Positions 19,472 to 27,961 of a stretch of DNA of 39,759 bases are shown here, in pieces (the first letter of the stretch is position 1; each line of letters begins with the position of its first letter). The notes beneath the pieces are model-generated. The model was not told the DNA's origin, did no database searches, and saw only the letters and a program-made list of their open reading frames with translations. A program made the translations under genes and the position numbers. Source of the stretch: Propionibacteriaceae bacterium (GTDB lineage: Bacteria; Actinomycetota; Actinomycetes; Propionibacteriales; Propionibacteriaceae); the NCBI GenBank assembly GCA_031271975.1, contig JAISUR010000030.1, forward strand, positions 1 through 39,759, in the 5' to 3' direction.

Positions 19472-21610
19472 GTGAAATCTATCCGTCGTCGATTTGCCGT
19501 TGGCTTGGTGTTGGGCTGCTTGGCTGTGGGCTTGCCCGCCGCGCCAGCCAACGCCAGCGCGAACGTCGTCCCCGATACGGCGTTCAGAGCATGCCTGAAT
19601 GGGCACCTGGACAAGAAGGCGTCCGCGCCGATCACCGCCGCGCAACTGCAGGGGCTGTTGGGCGACATCTTCTGCTACAGCTCGAAGGTGAAATCGCTGG
19701 AAGGGGCGCAGTATCTGACCGGGCTGTCCACGTTGTACTTGGATGGCGGGTTCTCCGACTTGACCCCGCTGTCCTCGCTGGTGAACATCGACCATCTGAG
19801 CGTATTTGGCAATTACTCGACGCTGACGCCGTTGGCGGGCCTGTCAACGCTGACCTACTTGTCTGTGGGGAGTCCGCGCCTGACCAGCCTAAGTTCGGTG
19901 GAGAGCCTTACCAACCTGATCGGCCTCGACATCGACCACTCTGACATCACGACGCTGGCGCCGGCCGCCAGTCTCCCCAACCTGACCACATTGGCGGTCT
20001 ACGACAGCCCGAAGCTCACCAGCTTGTCGCCGTTGCTGGGGAATTTGACCCTGACATCACTCAGCGTTATGGAAACGGGAGTGACCGAGTTCAGCGGCTT
20101 GTCTACCTTGAGCAATCTGGAAAGCCTCGGCGTCAGTGGCGCAACCAGCACGGCTTGGGTCGCTGGACTCAGCAACCTGCGCGGGCTAGGGCTCGTGGAC
20201 AGCCCTCTCGGCGATCTCTCAGGCCTGGCCGGGCTAACTGGCCTGACCGCACTGAATCTGAGTTCGGCCGGGCTCACCGACATCTCGGCGCTGGCCGGTC
20301 TCACGAATCTTGAGCACCTCGACCTGTCTTACAACTCGATCAGTGACATCTCCGCGCTCGCGGGCATGACCAAACTCACCTACCTCATGCTCTACAACAA
20401 TGCGATCACCGACTTGTCCCCGCTGCCCAGCGAGGTCCACGAGGCCTACCTTGACACCTGTTCACGTGGCTGCGAGGTATACACCTTCTCCACGGACCAA
20501 TCCCTCAACGCGCAAGCCTGGACAGGCACGGCGCCGCTGCCCACTGTGACGACGGTGTCCGGGGGGACGGTGAAATGGAAGGTGAAGTCGGGCCCAGCGA
20601 AGATCTCCGGCGGCAACGTGAAATACACCAAGGGCGGCACGGTCAAGCTGCAATGGCAGGACAAGTGCGGCTACTTCACCGGCGTAGTGACGGTCACTGT
20701 GCGCGAGTCGACATTCAAGGTCAGCTTCGACCCGAACACCGGGGCGACGCCGCGGCTGGGCGGCAAGGCCTACAAGTCGAAGAAAGTCACGCTCGACAAG
20801 GCGGTGGGTTCGCTGCCGTCGTCATCGCATTCGACGCTGCTCTTCGATGGTTGGTGGACGGCCCAGACGGGTGGCACGCAGGTCACCGAAACCACCGTGG
20901 TCGACGGCTCGCTGCCGTCGAAGCTGTACGCGCATTGGGTCGCGCCCACGTCGATCACCGGATTGACTGGGATTCAGGACAGCTACGTGGTCGGCGCGCC
21001 GGTCTCGAAGAAGGGCACCTTCACGTTGAACTTCCCCAGCGGCGCGACCAAACAGGTGAACCTGTCCGACAAGAACGTCGCGTTCGACTTGACCACTGCC
21101 ACCGTCGGGACGCGGACCGCCACCATCACGGTGAAGCCGTCGGGTGTCTCAGCTACGCTGCTGTACACGGTTGCCGACGGCCTGATCACGCTGGATCCGC
21201 AGTCCGGCGCGGTCGCGCCAACCTCGGTGGGGTTCTCGTATGGTAAGAAGCTCCCGAAACTGCCCACGCCCACGCGGATGGGTTACAGCTTCAAGGGCTG
21301 GTATTCGGCGGCTTCAGGGGGAAAGAAGTACGCGTCCGGCAAGAAAGCCACGCAGACGCAGTCGTTCACCGAATACGCGCGCTGGGCAGCGAAAACGTTC
21401 ACCGTGAAATTCGACGCCAATGGGGGGAAGGTTTCCAAGAAGTCCAAGAAGGTCACCTACGACAAGACCTACGGCGCGTTGCCGACGCCCACGCTGAAGG
21501 GGAAGACTTTCGCCGGGTGGTTCACCGCACGCGAGGGTGGTTCGCAAGTGATCGACACCACCGGTGTGCAAATCACCGCTGGGTTCACGTTGTACGCCCA
21601 CTGGACGTGA
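19472..21610 (+). CDS. Secreted LRR / InlB B-repeat protein 3
   Basis: 712 residues from GTG 19472, preceded by GGAGGAGGATCC; frames further upstream do not look coding. Signal peptide ends ANASA; the N-cap is VVPDTAFRACLNGHLDKK; about 11-12 LRRs follow, then an Ig-like domain, a B-repeat (FDPNTGATPRLGGKAYKSK), a second Ig-like domain (SKKGTFTLNFPSGATKQVNL) and two B-repeats ending LYAHWT. Three Cys sit after the LRRs. It is shorter than copies 1 and 2. Convergent with zur; the 98-bp gap is entirely a nested palindrome. Same inferred surface role. Confidence 0.92.
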   Translation: MKSIRRRFAVGLVLGCLAVGLPAAPANASANVVPDTAFRACLNGHLDKKASAPITAAQLQGLLGDIFCYSSKVKSLEGAQYLTGLSTLYLDGGFSDLTPLSSLVNIDHLSVFGNYSTLTPLAGLSTLTYLSVGSPRLTSLSSVESLTNLIGLDIDHSDITTLAPAASLPNLTTLAVYDSPKLTSLSPLLGNLTLTSLSVMETGVTEFSGLSTLSNLESLGVSGATSTAWVAGLSNLRGLGLVDSPLGDLSGLAGLTGLTALNLSSAGLTDISALAGLTNLEHLDLSYNSISDISALAGMTKLTYLMLYNNAITDLSPLPSEVHEAYLDTCSRGCEVYTFSTDQSLNAQAWTGTAPLPTVTTVSGGTVKWKVKSGPAKISGGNVKYTKGGTVKLQWQDKCGYFTGVVTVTVRESTFKVSFDPNTGATPRLGGKAYKSKKVTLDKAVGSLPSSSHSTLLFDGWWTAQTGGTQVTETTVVDGSLPSKLYAHWVAPTSITGLTGIQDSYVVGAPVSKKGTFTLNFPSGATKQVNLSDKNVAFDLTTATVGTRTATITVKPSGVSATLLYTVADGLITLDPQSGAVAPTSVGFSYGKKLPKLPTPTRMGYSFKGWYSAASGGKKYASGKKATQTQSFTEYARWAAKTFTVKFDANGGKVSKKSKKVTYDKTYGALPTPTLKGKTFAGWFTAREGGSQVIDTTGVQITAGFTLYAHWT

Positions 21611-21612
21611 GT

Positions 21613-21708
21613 GAGAGCGCTTCGCGCTCGCTAACCGGTCATCCCGGACTTGTTCCGGGATCTCGGACGTAGTCCGGCTCTTGTGGCGTGCGAGCGCGAA
21701 GCGCTCTC
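21613..21708. terminator. Nested palindromic element filling a convergent gap
   Basis: Perfect 19-bp inverted arms (21613-21631 and 21690-21708) enclose an ATCCCGGA/TCCGGGAT palindrome and a CGGACGTAGTCCG palindrome. The element begins 2 bp after the stop of LRR gene 3 and ends exactly at the stop of zur on the other strand. It could work as a bidirectional terminator. It is also a member of the mosaic repeat family. Confidence 0.75.
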
Positions 21709-22128
21709 CTACTGGGAGCACTGAGCGCACAGCCCGAAAAGCTCCACGACGTGCTTTACGTCGGTGAAGCCGTGGGCGGCGGCGGCCTTGCTGGCCCACT
21801 GCTCGACGCTGGGGCCGTCCACTTCGACCGTTAGGCCGCAGTTGCGGCACACCAGGTGGTGGTGGTGGTGCGCGCCGCACTTGCGGTAGAGCGTCTCCCC
21901 GTCGACGGTGCGCACGGTGTCCACCTCGCCGACCTCGGCCATGGCCTGCAACGTGCGGTAGATCGTGGCCAGCGCCACTTTGTCGCCTCCGGCCCGCATC
22001 ATGTCGTGGAGCTGTTGGGCGGAGATGAACGACTCTGAATCGGCGAGCCTTTCGCGCACCGCGCGGCGCTGGCGCGTGTCCCGGCGGCCTTCTTCAGCGA
22101 AGGCGCGCGGTGCGGCAGGAGTGGCCAT
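21709..22128 (-). CDS. zur: Fur-family metalloregulator, Zur-like
   Basis: 139 residues. Winged helix (RQRRAVRERL... ISAQQLHDMM... ALATIYRTLQAM) plus the dimerisation domain with HHHHHLVCRNCG and a C-terminal CAQC, giving the four-Cys structural zinc site, and the regulatory histidines. The actinobacterial Zur pattern (YRKCGAHHHHHLVCRNCGL) is closer than that of Fur or PerR, but the metal cannot be proved from sequence. It represses zinc-uptake genes by family; none are adjacent. It follows the amt fusion gene, from which a strong hairpin separates it. Confidence 0.85.
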   Translation of the reverse strand: MATPAAPRAFAEEGRRDTRQRRAVRERLADSESFISAQQLHDMMRAGGDKVALATIYRTLQAMAEVGEVDTVRTVDGETLYRKCGAHHHHHLVCRNCGLTVEVDGPSVEQWASKAAAAHGFTDVKHVVELFGLCAQCSQ

Positions 22129-22173
22129 TGCCCCATCTTAGCGATTTCGGCCAGTTGGCTCGGAACATAGGGC

Positions 22174-22206
22174 GAGGCGGGCATCCAGACCCCAGATGCC
22201 CGCCTC
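22174..22206 (-). terminator. Hairpin after amt-P-II gene
   Basis: Perfect 12-bp arms (22174-22185 and 22195-22206, GAGGCGGGCATC type) with a nine-base loop, 13 bases after the amt fusion stop on the minus strand. No T tract follows, as is common for terminators of high-GC actinobacteria. It also lies upstream of zur. Confidence 0.75.
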
Positions 22207-22218
22207 TATTGTTGGAAT

Positions 22219-23979
22219 CTACGACTTGGAAGCCGCGATCTCGGTTCCGGCCGGCTCGTACTGCAGTGCGTCGTAGCCTTCGGCTCCGGTGCGGATCTTC
22301 ACCACGTTTTCCAAGTCTTGGACGAAGATCTTCCCGTCGCCGATATTGCCGGTGCGCAGCACCTTCTCGGCCGCCGCGATCACCTGCTGCACAGGCACCT
22401 TGGAAACGACGGTCTCCAGCTTCACCTTGGACACGAACGGAGCATCGACCGGGACGCCGCGGTAGACGCCCGTCTGGCCTTTCTGCAGACCGTGGCCCAT
22501 GACGTTGGTGATGGTCATGCCGGTGACGCCGATCTCCTCCAGCGCCTGCTTCAGCGCTTCCAGCATCTGCGGGCGCGTGATGATCTCGACCTTCGTCAAC
22601 TTGTGCCCGCCGCTCGACTTGGCCGCTGCCGGGACCGGCGTGGCATCGAAGTCGCTGACCGCAACTGGCTCGGCCGGGGCGTCCACGGCGGCCAGGTAGG
22701 CCGTGGTGTCCGGTGTGAGCAGGAAGTCGGCGTAGGAACTGACCAAACCGTGCTCCATCAGGTCGAGGCCCTGGATTTCTTCCTGCGGCGGGACGCGCAG
22801 CCCAATGGTGACCTTCAAAATGCCGAACAGGGCGCCCATGACGATGACGGTGTAAGCCAGGATGGCCACCGCGCCGATGAACTGGACGATCAACTGGTCG
22901 ACGCTCCCCGTGATGAGCAGGCCGCCCGCGAAGTAGTCCTCAGCGCCCGGCTCGCCCGAAGGCAACGCGAACAAGCCGACAGCCAGGCCGCCCCACAGTC
23001 CGGCCGCACCATGGACCGCGAACGCGCCCACCGGATCGTCGATGTGGGCCTTCTTGTCGGTGATCTCGACAGCGGCGACCACGATCACGCCGGCGACAAG
23101 GCCGATGATGGCCGCACCCAGCGCGTTCACGTTGGCGCAGGGGGCGGTGATGCCCACCAGGCCGCCCAGCGCGCCGTTCAGCGTCAGCGACACGTCCGGC
23201 TTGCCGTCTTTGATCCAGGTCACCATCATCGCGGCGAAGGCGCCAAACGCCGCCGCGACAGTCGTGGTCAGCAAGATCCAACCCAGTTCCGAAGGGCTGC
23301 CCGCAGCGGCGCCGTTGAAGCCGTACCAGCCGAACCACAAGATGAAGACGCCCAGTGCGCCGAGCGTGATGGAGTGCCCGGGAATTGCCCGCGCGACTTT
23401 CTCGCCGTGGTCGTTGATGGCGTACTTGCCGATGCGCGGCCCCAGGAAGAACGCGCCGATCAGGCCCGCCACGCCGCCGACCATGTGGATAGCCGTGGAG
23501 CCGGCAAAGTCGATGTAGCCAAGCTGGGCCAGCCAGCCGCTTCCGTTCCAGACCCAGCCGGCTTCGATCGGGTACAGGAACGCCGAAATCACCGCGGAGT
23601 AGATCAGGTACGCCGAGAACTTCGTGCGTTCGGCCATCGCGCCGGAGACGATCGTCGCCGCTGTGGCGCAGAACACCAAGTTGAACACGAAGTTGGCGTA
23701 GTCGAAATCGGCCCAGTCGGTGAAGACGCCGAGGTTGGGCATGCCGACCAGCCCGGCGATGTAGTCCTCCGCGCACATGATCGGGAAGCCGATCAGCAGG
23801 AAGACGACCGTGCCGACCGAGAAGTCCATGATGTTCTTCATGATGATGTTGCCGGCATTCTTGGCCCGAGTGAAGCCACTCTCCACCATGGCGAACCCGG
23901 CCTGCATGAAGAAGACCATCGCCGCGCCGATCAAGAACCACACGCTCATAGTGATGCCAATGGCATCCTCTTCAATCAT
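22219..23979 (-). CDS. Ammonium transporter fused to P-II protein (Amt-GlnB/K fusion)
   Basis: 586 residues in one uninterrupted frame. Residues 1-415 form an 11-helix Amt channel with the twin-His pore residues (STAIHMVGG and AFAVHGAAGLWGG) and the conserved DFAGST. A linker rich in Ala/Pro leads to a complete P-II domain (about 459-580) with T-loop (GHGLQKGQTGVYRG), B-loop TGNIGDGKIFV and C-loop VVKIRTGAEG. P-II proteins normally are separate trimers that plug Amt on nitrogen sufficiency; here three P-II domains would be tethered to the Amt trimer. The Tyr51 position used for uridylylation or adenylylation is Val. No glnK or glnD is next to it. A GlnR-like site may lie at 24098-24113. Confidence 0.95.
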   Translation of the reverse strand: MIEEDAIGITMSVWFLIGAAMVFFMQAGFAMVESGFTRAKNAGNIIMKNIMDFSVGTVVFLLIGFPIMCAEDYIAGLVGMPNLGVFTDWADFDYANFVFNLVFCATAATIVSGAMAERTKFSAYLIYSAVISAFLYPIEAGWVWNGSGWLAQLGYIDFAGSTAIHMVGGVAGLIGAFFLGPRIGKYAINDHGEKVARAIPGHSITLGALGVFILWFGWYGFNGAAAGSPSELGWILLTTTVAAAFGAFAAMMVTWIKDGKPDVSLTLNGALGGLVGITAPCANVNALGAAIIGLVAGVIVVAAVEITDKKAHIDDPVGAFAVHGAAGLWGGLAVGLFALPSGEPGAEDYFAGGLLITGSVDQLIVQFIGAVAILAYTVIVMGALFGILKVTIGLRVPPQEEIQGLDLMEHGLVSSYADFLLTPDTTAYLAAVDAPAEPVAVSDFDATPVPAAAKSSGGHKLTKVEIITRPQMLEALKQALEEIGVTGMTITNVMGHGLQKGQTGVYRGVPVDAPFVSKVKLETVVSKVPVQQVIAAAEKVLRTGNIGDGKIFVQDLENVVKIRTGAEGYDALQYEPAGTEIAASKS

Positions 23980-24097
23980 TGTCCGTCCTTACAGCTAGGG
24001 TTTTGCGTTCGACATGGCCCTGCCGACGGATCGCCGCCGACGGACAGCCTTGGCGATCGCCTTAGCCAAAACGGTAGGACAACAAATGGAACGCCAG

Positions 24098-24113
24098 TTT
24101 TCCAGGACGTAAC
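24098..24113 (-). promoter_or_regulatory. Possible GlnR half-site upstream of amt fusion
   Basis: On the minus strand GTTAC, six bases, GAAAA matches one actinobacterial GlnR box pair (GTnAC-n6-GAAAC) in all but one base, 119-134 bp before the amt start. Only a single pair is visible, so support is weak. Confidence 0.3.
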
Positions 24114-24127
24114 GAGTTGGTTAACCA

Positions 24128-24416
24128 GGGCGCCCCTGTCGGGCCGCATGGGACTGCGTCCCAAGATGCCGGAACGAGTCCGGCATGACGGGGAGAGGGG
24201 GTGCCGGAACGAGTCCGGCATGACGGGAGAGGGGGGCATCCTGAGCGGCCCACCACGTCATCCCGGACTCGTTCCGGGATCTCGGACGTAGTCCGTGTGC
24301 CCCGCCAGGGGCACCCCTTCGGGGTGCATGGGACTGCGTCCCAAGATGCCGGAACAAGTCCGGCATGACGGGAGAGGGATCACGGACTACGGTCCGACAG
24401 CGGGCGCCCTTGGCAG
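24128..24416. repeat. Long mosaic of palindromic modules
   Basis: Nearly 290 bp made of modules seen elsewhere: TGGGACTGCGTCCCA twice, ATGCCGGAACAAGTCCGGCAT-type units (split centres CGA or CAA) three times or more, ATCCCGGACTCGTTCCGGGAT, CGGACGTAGTCCG, and GTGCCCCGCCAGGGGCAC. It lies between the amt leader and the stop of LRR gene 4, which it touches. Peptides read through it are repeat artefacts. Confidence 0.92.
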
Positions 24417-24417
24417 G

Positions 24418-26445
24418 TCATATCCAGTGCGCGTACAGCGTTTGCGTGGCCCCGAACGTGAACACGTCAGTCGGCTCCACCTTCGTGCCGCCAGCCGGAT
24501 CAGTCCACCAACCCTGGAACGCCATGCCCTTCCGCGTCGGCGTCGGCAATGCGCCATAGGTCGAGTCGTACTTGACGGTCTTCGACGTCTTCGACACCTT
24601 CCCGCCATTGGCGTTGAACTTGACCGTGTACGACTTCGCGGACCAACGCGCGTACTCGGTGAAAGGCTCGATCTGGGTGGCTTTCTTGCCCGACGCGTAC
24701 TTCTTGCCGCCGCTGATCGGCTGGGAGTACCAGCCCTTGAACGAGTAGCCGGTGCGGGTCGGCGTGGGGAGACTGGGCAGTTTCTTGCCATAGTTGAAGT
24801 CCTTCGTGGATGGCGTTACTGAGCCAAGTTGGGCGTCCAGGTAGATCTGGCCGGGCACGACCGTGTAGCTGAAATTCGCGGTGAGGCCGGAGGGCTTGAT
24901 GGTGATCGTCGCCGTGCCCGACCCCGTCGTTGACGTGTCGATGCCGGTGAGCGCCACATTCTTGTCCGTCAGGTTCACGGCCTGGGTCGCCCCGTTGGGG
25001 AATAACAGCGAGACGTAGCCAGCCTTGGACACCGGCGCCTTCGGAATGTAGGTCGCCTGCACTCCGGCCAGTCCGGAAATGGACGTCGGAGCCGTCCACT
25101 GCGCATACACCTTCGTGCCGATCGTCTCGGGCACGTTGCCAAGCTCGGTTATTTGGTCGCCGCCGACCTTTTCGGTGAACCAGCCGGCGAACTGCTGCGT
25201 GCGATGGGTGGTCGTCGGCAGCGAACCGGCGGGCTTGTCCACGGTGACGCTCTTCGACTTGTACGTCTTGTTGCCCAGCTTCGGAGTGGTGCCGCCGTTC
25301 GGGTCGAAAGTGATCTTCACCTTCGGCGACTTGATGGTGACGGTGGCCAGGCCGGAGAAGTTGGTGTTCAGATCCTCCCAGCGCAGTTTCGCGGTGCCGG
25401 TCTTGGTGTAGGTGATCATGCCACCCGACACGACGGCTGGGCCGGACTTGACGGTCCACGACAGCGAGCTGCCCGGCACGGTCTTGACGACGTGCGGCGG
25501 GTTGCGGGTGCCGACGTAGGCGAAGGTCGAGATGGTCTGGCTGCAGGCCTCGTGGAACGCGCCCGCGCATTCGTCGTTCCCGGTCAGCGGCCACATGGCG
25601 CCGGGCAGCATCGAGATGTTGGCGATGCGGTTGAGCGTCAGGTGCAACTCGGAGATGCCGCTCAGGCCGGCGATCGGGGATATGTTGCTGATCTGGTTTC
25701 CGGTCAGGTCCAGGGCGATCAGGTTGGTCAGCCCGGACAGCGGCGCCAGGTCGCTGATCGCGTTGCTGGTCAGGTACAGCTCCTCCAGCGACGTCAGCCC
25801 GGCAAGCGGCTTCAGGGACTTCATCTTGCCCCGGTTCACGGTCAACGCGCGCAGGCTCGTCATCGTGGACAGCACGTTGTAGTCGCTAATTGGGCTGTTG
25901 GAGATGTGCAGATCTCGCAGCCGCGTGTTTCCAGACAGCGGGGACAGTTTCTTCAGCGATGTGTTGTCCATCAGCGACAGGTGGATCAGGTAGGGCAGTT
26001 TCGCGATCGGAGTCAGCGACGTGACTTTGGTGCCCCAATACCACTCGGAGCCGATGCCGAGCACTTCCAGCGACGTCAGCTTCTCCAGGCCATTCAGCTT
26101 GGTCAGGTTCTTGGACGCTATGGTCAGGCTGGTCAGCGACGTCAGCGTTTGCAGCTCGGTCACTGATGAGTAGGCCCCCACTAATTCCAGAGTGCCAACG
26201 CCCGTCAGGTAGCGGGCTCCGGCGAGCGACTTCATGGTGGGTGACTGGCACTCTATAGAGCCGGAAAGTCCTTCGAGTTGGGCTTGGGTGATGCCGGCGG
26301 TCTCCGGTTGGTGGAGGTAGTAGTAGTTCAGGCATTCCTTGAGCGCTATGTCGGGCACCACGTCGATGTCCGCATGGGCTGGGGCGGCGGGCAACGCGCA
26401 CGCCAGGGCGACAGCAGTGAAGAAGAGGGCTAGCCGACGAACCAT
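24418..26445 (-). CDS. Secreted LRR / InlB B-repeat protein 4
   Basis: 675 residues from ATG 26445 (AGGAG seven bases upstream). Signal peptide ends AHADI; N-cap VVPDIALKECLNYYYLHQ; about 10 LRRs (for example LTSLEELYLTSNAISDLAPLSG); an Ig-like domain (VVKTVPGSSLSWTVKSGPAV); a B-repeat (FDPNGGTTPKLGNKTYKSK); a second Ig-like domain; two B-repeats ending LYAHWI. The most divergent of the four in its LRR part but nearly the same in the C-terminal repeats. It lies 74 bp downstream of modC on the same strand, and is convergent in outlook with LRR gene 3 across the zur-amt block. Confidence 0.92.
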   Translation of the reverse strand: MVRRLALFFTAVALACALPAAPAHADIDVVPDIALKECLNYYYLHQPETAGITQAQLEGLSGSIECQSPTMKSLAGARYLTGVGTLELVGAYSSVTELQTLTSLTSLTIASKNLTKLNGLEKLTSLEVLGIGSEWYWGTKVTSLTPIAKLPYLIHLSLMDNTSLKKLSPLSGNTRLRDLHISNSPISDYNVLSTMTSLRALTVNRGKMKSLKPLAGLTSLEELYLTSNAISDLAPLSGLTNLIALDLTGNQISNISPIAGLSGISELHLTLNRIANISMLPGAMWPLTGNDECAGAFHEACSQTISTFAYVGTRNPPHVVKTVPGSSLSWTVKSGPAVVSGGMITYTKTGTAKLRWEDLNTNFSGLATVTIKSPKVKITFDPNGGTTPKLGNKTYKSKSVTVDKPAGSLPTTTHRTQQFAGWFTEKVGGDQITELGNVPETIGTKVYAQWTAPTSISGLAGVQATYIPKAPVSKAGYVSLLFPNGATQAVNLTDKNVALTGIDTSTTGSGTATITIKPSGLTANFSYTVVPGQIYLDAQLGSVTPSTKDFNYGKKLPSLPTPTRTGYSFKGWYSQPISGGKKYASGKKATQIEPFTEYARWSAKSYTVKFNANGGKVSKTSKTVKYDSTYGALPTPTRKGMAFQGWWTDPAGGTKVEPTDVFTFGATQTLYAHWI

Positions 26446-26491
26446 GACATACTCCTTTGATCGAGGGCAGTACCATCGTATGACCTTGTGG

Positions 26492-26510
26492 GAGCCAAAA
26501 AAAGAGGCTC
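26492..26510 (-). terminator. Weak terminator-like hairpin after modC
   Basis: GAGCC and GGCTC arms of five bases enclose a T-rich nine-base loop, 9 bases after the modC stop. It may partially separate the molybdate operon from LRR gene 4. The stem is short, so confidence is low. Confidence 0.35.
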
Positions 26511-26519
26511 GCGAATATA

Positions 26520-27179
26520 TCAGCCGAGGATTTGTCCCGGCGGCCCGTCTTTGGCCACTTTCCCCCGGTCGAAAACCACCACTCGGTCAGACAACGCGAG
26601 CGCGTCTTGCAGGTCGTGCGTGACCATCAAGAGCGAACGTCCGCGCAGCACCTTCGCCAGCGTGTTGCGCAAGAGCGGGGCGGTGTCGACGTCGATGGCG
26701 GACAGCGGTTCGTCCAGCAGCAGGAGCTTCGGCTCGGCGGCGAGCGCCCGGGCAAGGGCCACCCGCTGGGCCTCTCCGCCCGACAGTTCGGTGGCTTTGC
26801 GGGGCGCGAAATCGGAAGCCTCCACGGCGGCCAGCCATTCGGCCGCTTTGTCGCGGGCGGCGGCGCGCGGCAGACCGGCCACCCGCGGGCCAAACGCCAC
26901 GTTGTCCAGCACGGTCATGTGCGGGAACAGCAACGGATCTTGGGCCAGCAGCGCAACGGAACGCGCGTGGGGTGGCAGCCAGGTGTGCGGCCCGAACAGG
27001 CGCACGCCGTCCAGGATGGCCTCTCCGGAATCAGCGTGCAGCGAGCCGGCGATCAACCCCAACAACGTCGACTTGCCGGCGCCGTTTGGCCCCATCACGG
27101 CGACCTGCTGGCCGTCGCCGAGATCGAGTTCGGCGTCAAAGCCGCGGGCGGCGAGTTGGGCGCGGAAGCGGAGGCTCAT
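26520..27179 (-). CDS. modC: Molybdate ABC transporter ATP-binding protein ModC, short form
   Basis: ATPase of the molybdate importer. 219 residues with Walker [11 protein letters not shown]-loop [10 protein letters not shown], signature [15 protein letters not shown], Walker [13 protein letters not shown] and the switch His MVTHD. Typical ModC proteins are about 350 residues with a C-terminal TOBE/Mop domain; this one stops right after the ATPase core and has none. A Mop-type domain is instead found in the first gene of the operon. Its ATG overlaps the modB stop (ATGA). Confidence 0.9.
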   Translation of the reverse strand: MSLRFRAQLAARGFDAELDLGDGQQVAVMGPNGAGKSTLLGLIAGSLHADSGEAILDGVRLFGPHTWLPPHARSVALLAQDPLLFPHMTVLDNVAFGPRVAGLPRAAARDKAAEWLAAVEASDFAPRKATELSGGEAQRVALARALAAEPKLLLLDEPLSAIDVDTAPLLRNTLAKVLRGRSLLMVTHDLQDALALSDRVVVFDRGKVAKDGPPGQILG

Positions 27180-27961
27180 TTGGGACGCTCCGCCATCTGC
27201 CCGGTGAGCGCGGTGACCGCGATGGCGACGGCGACGAGCGTCAGGGCCAGGGCCATCGCCGCCTGCGGGTCTGTGACGCGCTGCAAGTAGATTTCGAGCG
27301 GCAGCGTGCGCGTGACTCCTTCGAGTGAACCGGCGAAGGTGAGCGTGGCTCCGAACTCGCCGAGCGCCCTCGCGAACGAGAGCATCGCCGCCGGAGCCAG
27401 CCCCGGCAGCACCAGTGGCAGCGTCACCCGCCGGAAGACCGTCGTCGGCCGGGCTCCCAGGGTGGCGGCCACCAACTCGTACTTGGAGCCCACGGAGCGC
27501 AACGTCCCCTCCAAGCTGACGACGAGGAACGGCAGCGCCACGAAAGTCTGCGCCATCACCACCGCCACTGTCGAGAAGGAGACTTGGATGCCGACCACTT
27601 CCAGCGCGTTGCCGAGCAGGCCCCGGCGCCCGAACGTGTAGAGCAGCGCCAGGCCACCCACGACCGGCGGGAGTACCAGCGGCAGCAGCACCAAGGAGCG
27701 GACGATGCGCTGGCCCGGGAAATGCTCCCGGGCCAGCACCAGGGCCATTGGCACGCCGAGGATCAGGCAGCAGGCGGTCGCCGACAAGGATGTGCGCAAG
27801 CTCAGGCTCAACGCGGACAGCGACGAATCGCTGGTGATGAGCTGGCCGAACTGCGTCCAATCCACGCGGGTGGCCATCGCCACCAGCGGGAGCAGGACGA
27901 ACGCCCCGCCCACCGCGGCGGGCAGAAACACCCACCGCGGAACGCCTGAGTAGCTGGTCAC
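27176..27961 (-). CDS. modB: Molybdate ABC transporter permease ModB
   Basis: Channel subunit of the molybdate importer; 261 residues, about six membrane helices. The cytoplasmic EAA-type loop [20 protein letters not shown] and the ModB hallmark [17 protein letters not shown] are present. The start overlaps the modA stop by 4 bp and the stop overlaps modC by 4 bp, so the three genes are translationally coupled. Confidence 0.93.
   Translation of the reverse strand: MTSYSGVPRWVFLPAAVGGAFVLLPLVAMATRVDWTQFGQLITSDSSLSALSLSLRTSLSATACCLILGVPMALVLAREHFPGQRIVRSLVLLPLVLPPVVGGLALLYTFGRRGLLGNALEVVGIQVSFSTVAVVMAQTFVALPFLVVSLEGTLRSVGSKYELVAATLGARPTTVFRRVTLPLVLPGLAPAAMLSFARALGEFGATLTFAGSLEGVTRTLPLEIYLQRVTDPQAAMALALTLVAVAIAVTALTGQMAERPK

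Noticed and set aside
22219-23979. Separate amt and glnK genes misread as one
   Set aside because: The frame is continuous through the linker, with no stop and no ribosome site plus start codon at the P-II boundary that I can see.
22318-24291. 657-codon plus-strand open frame opposite the amt fusion
   Set aside because: Antisense shadow of a well-supported gene; runs on into the palindromic repeats, giving His/Arg/Asp-rich nonsense.
24121-24366. Small proteins with peptides such as RHAGLVPA or MPDLFRHLG
   Set aside because: These recur wherever the palindromic repeats are translated and are not gene products.
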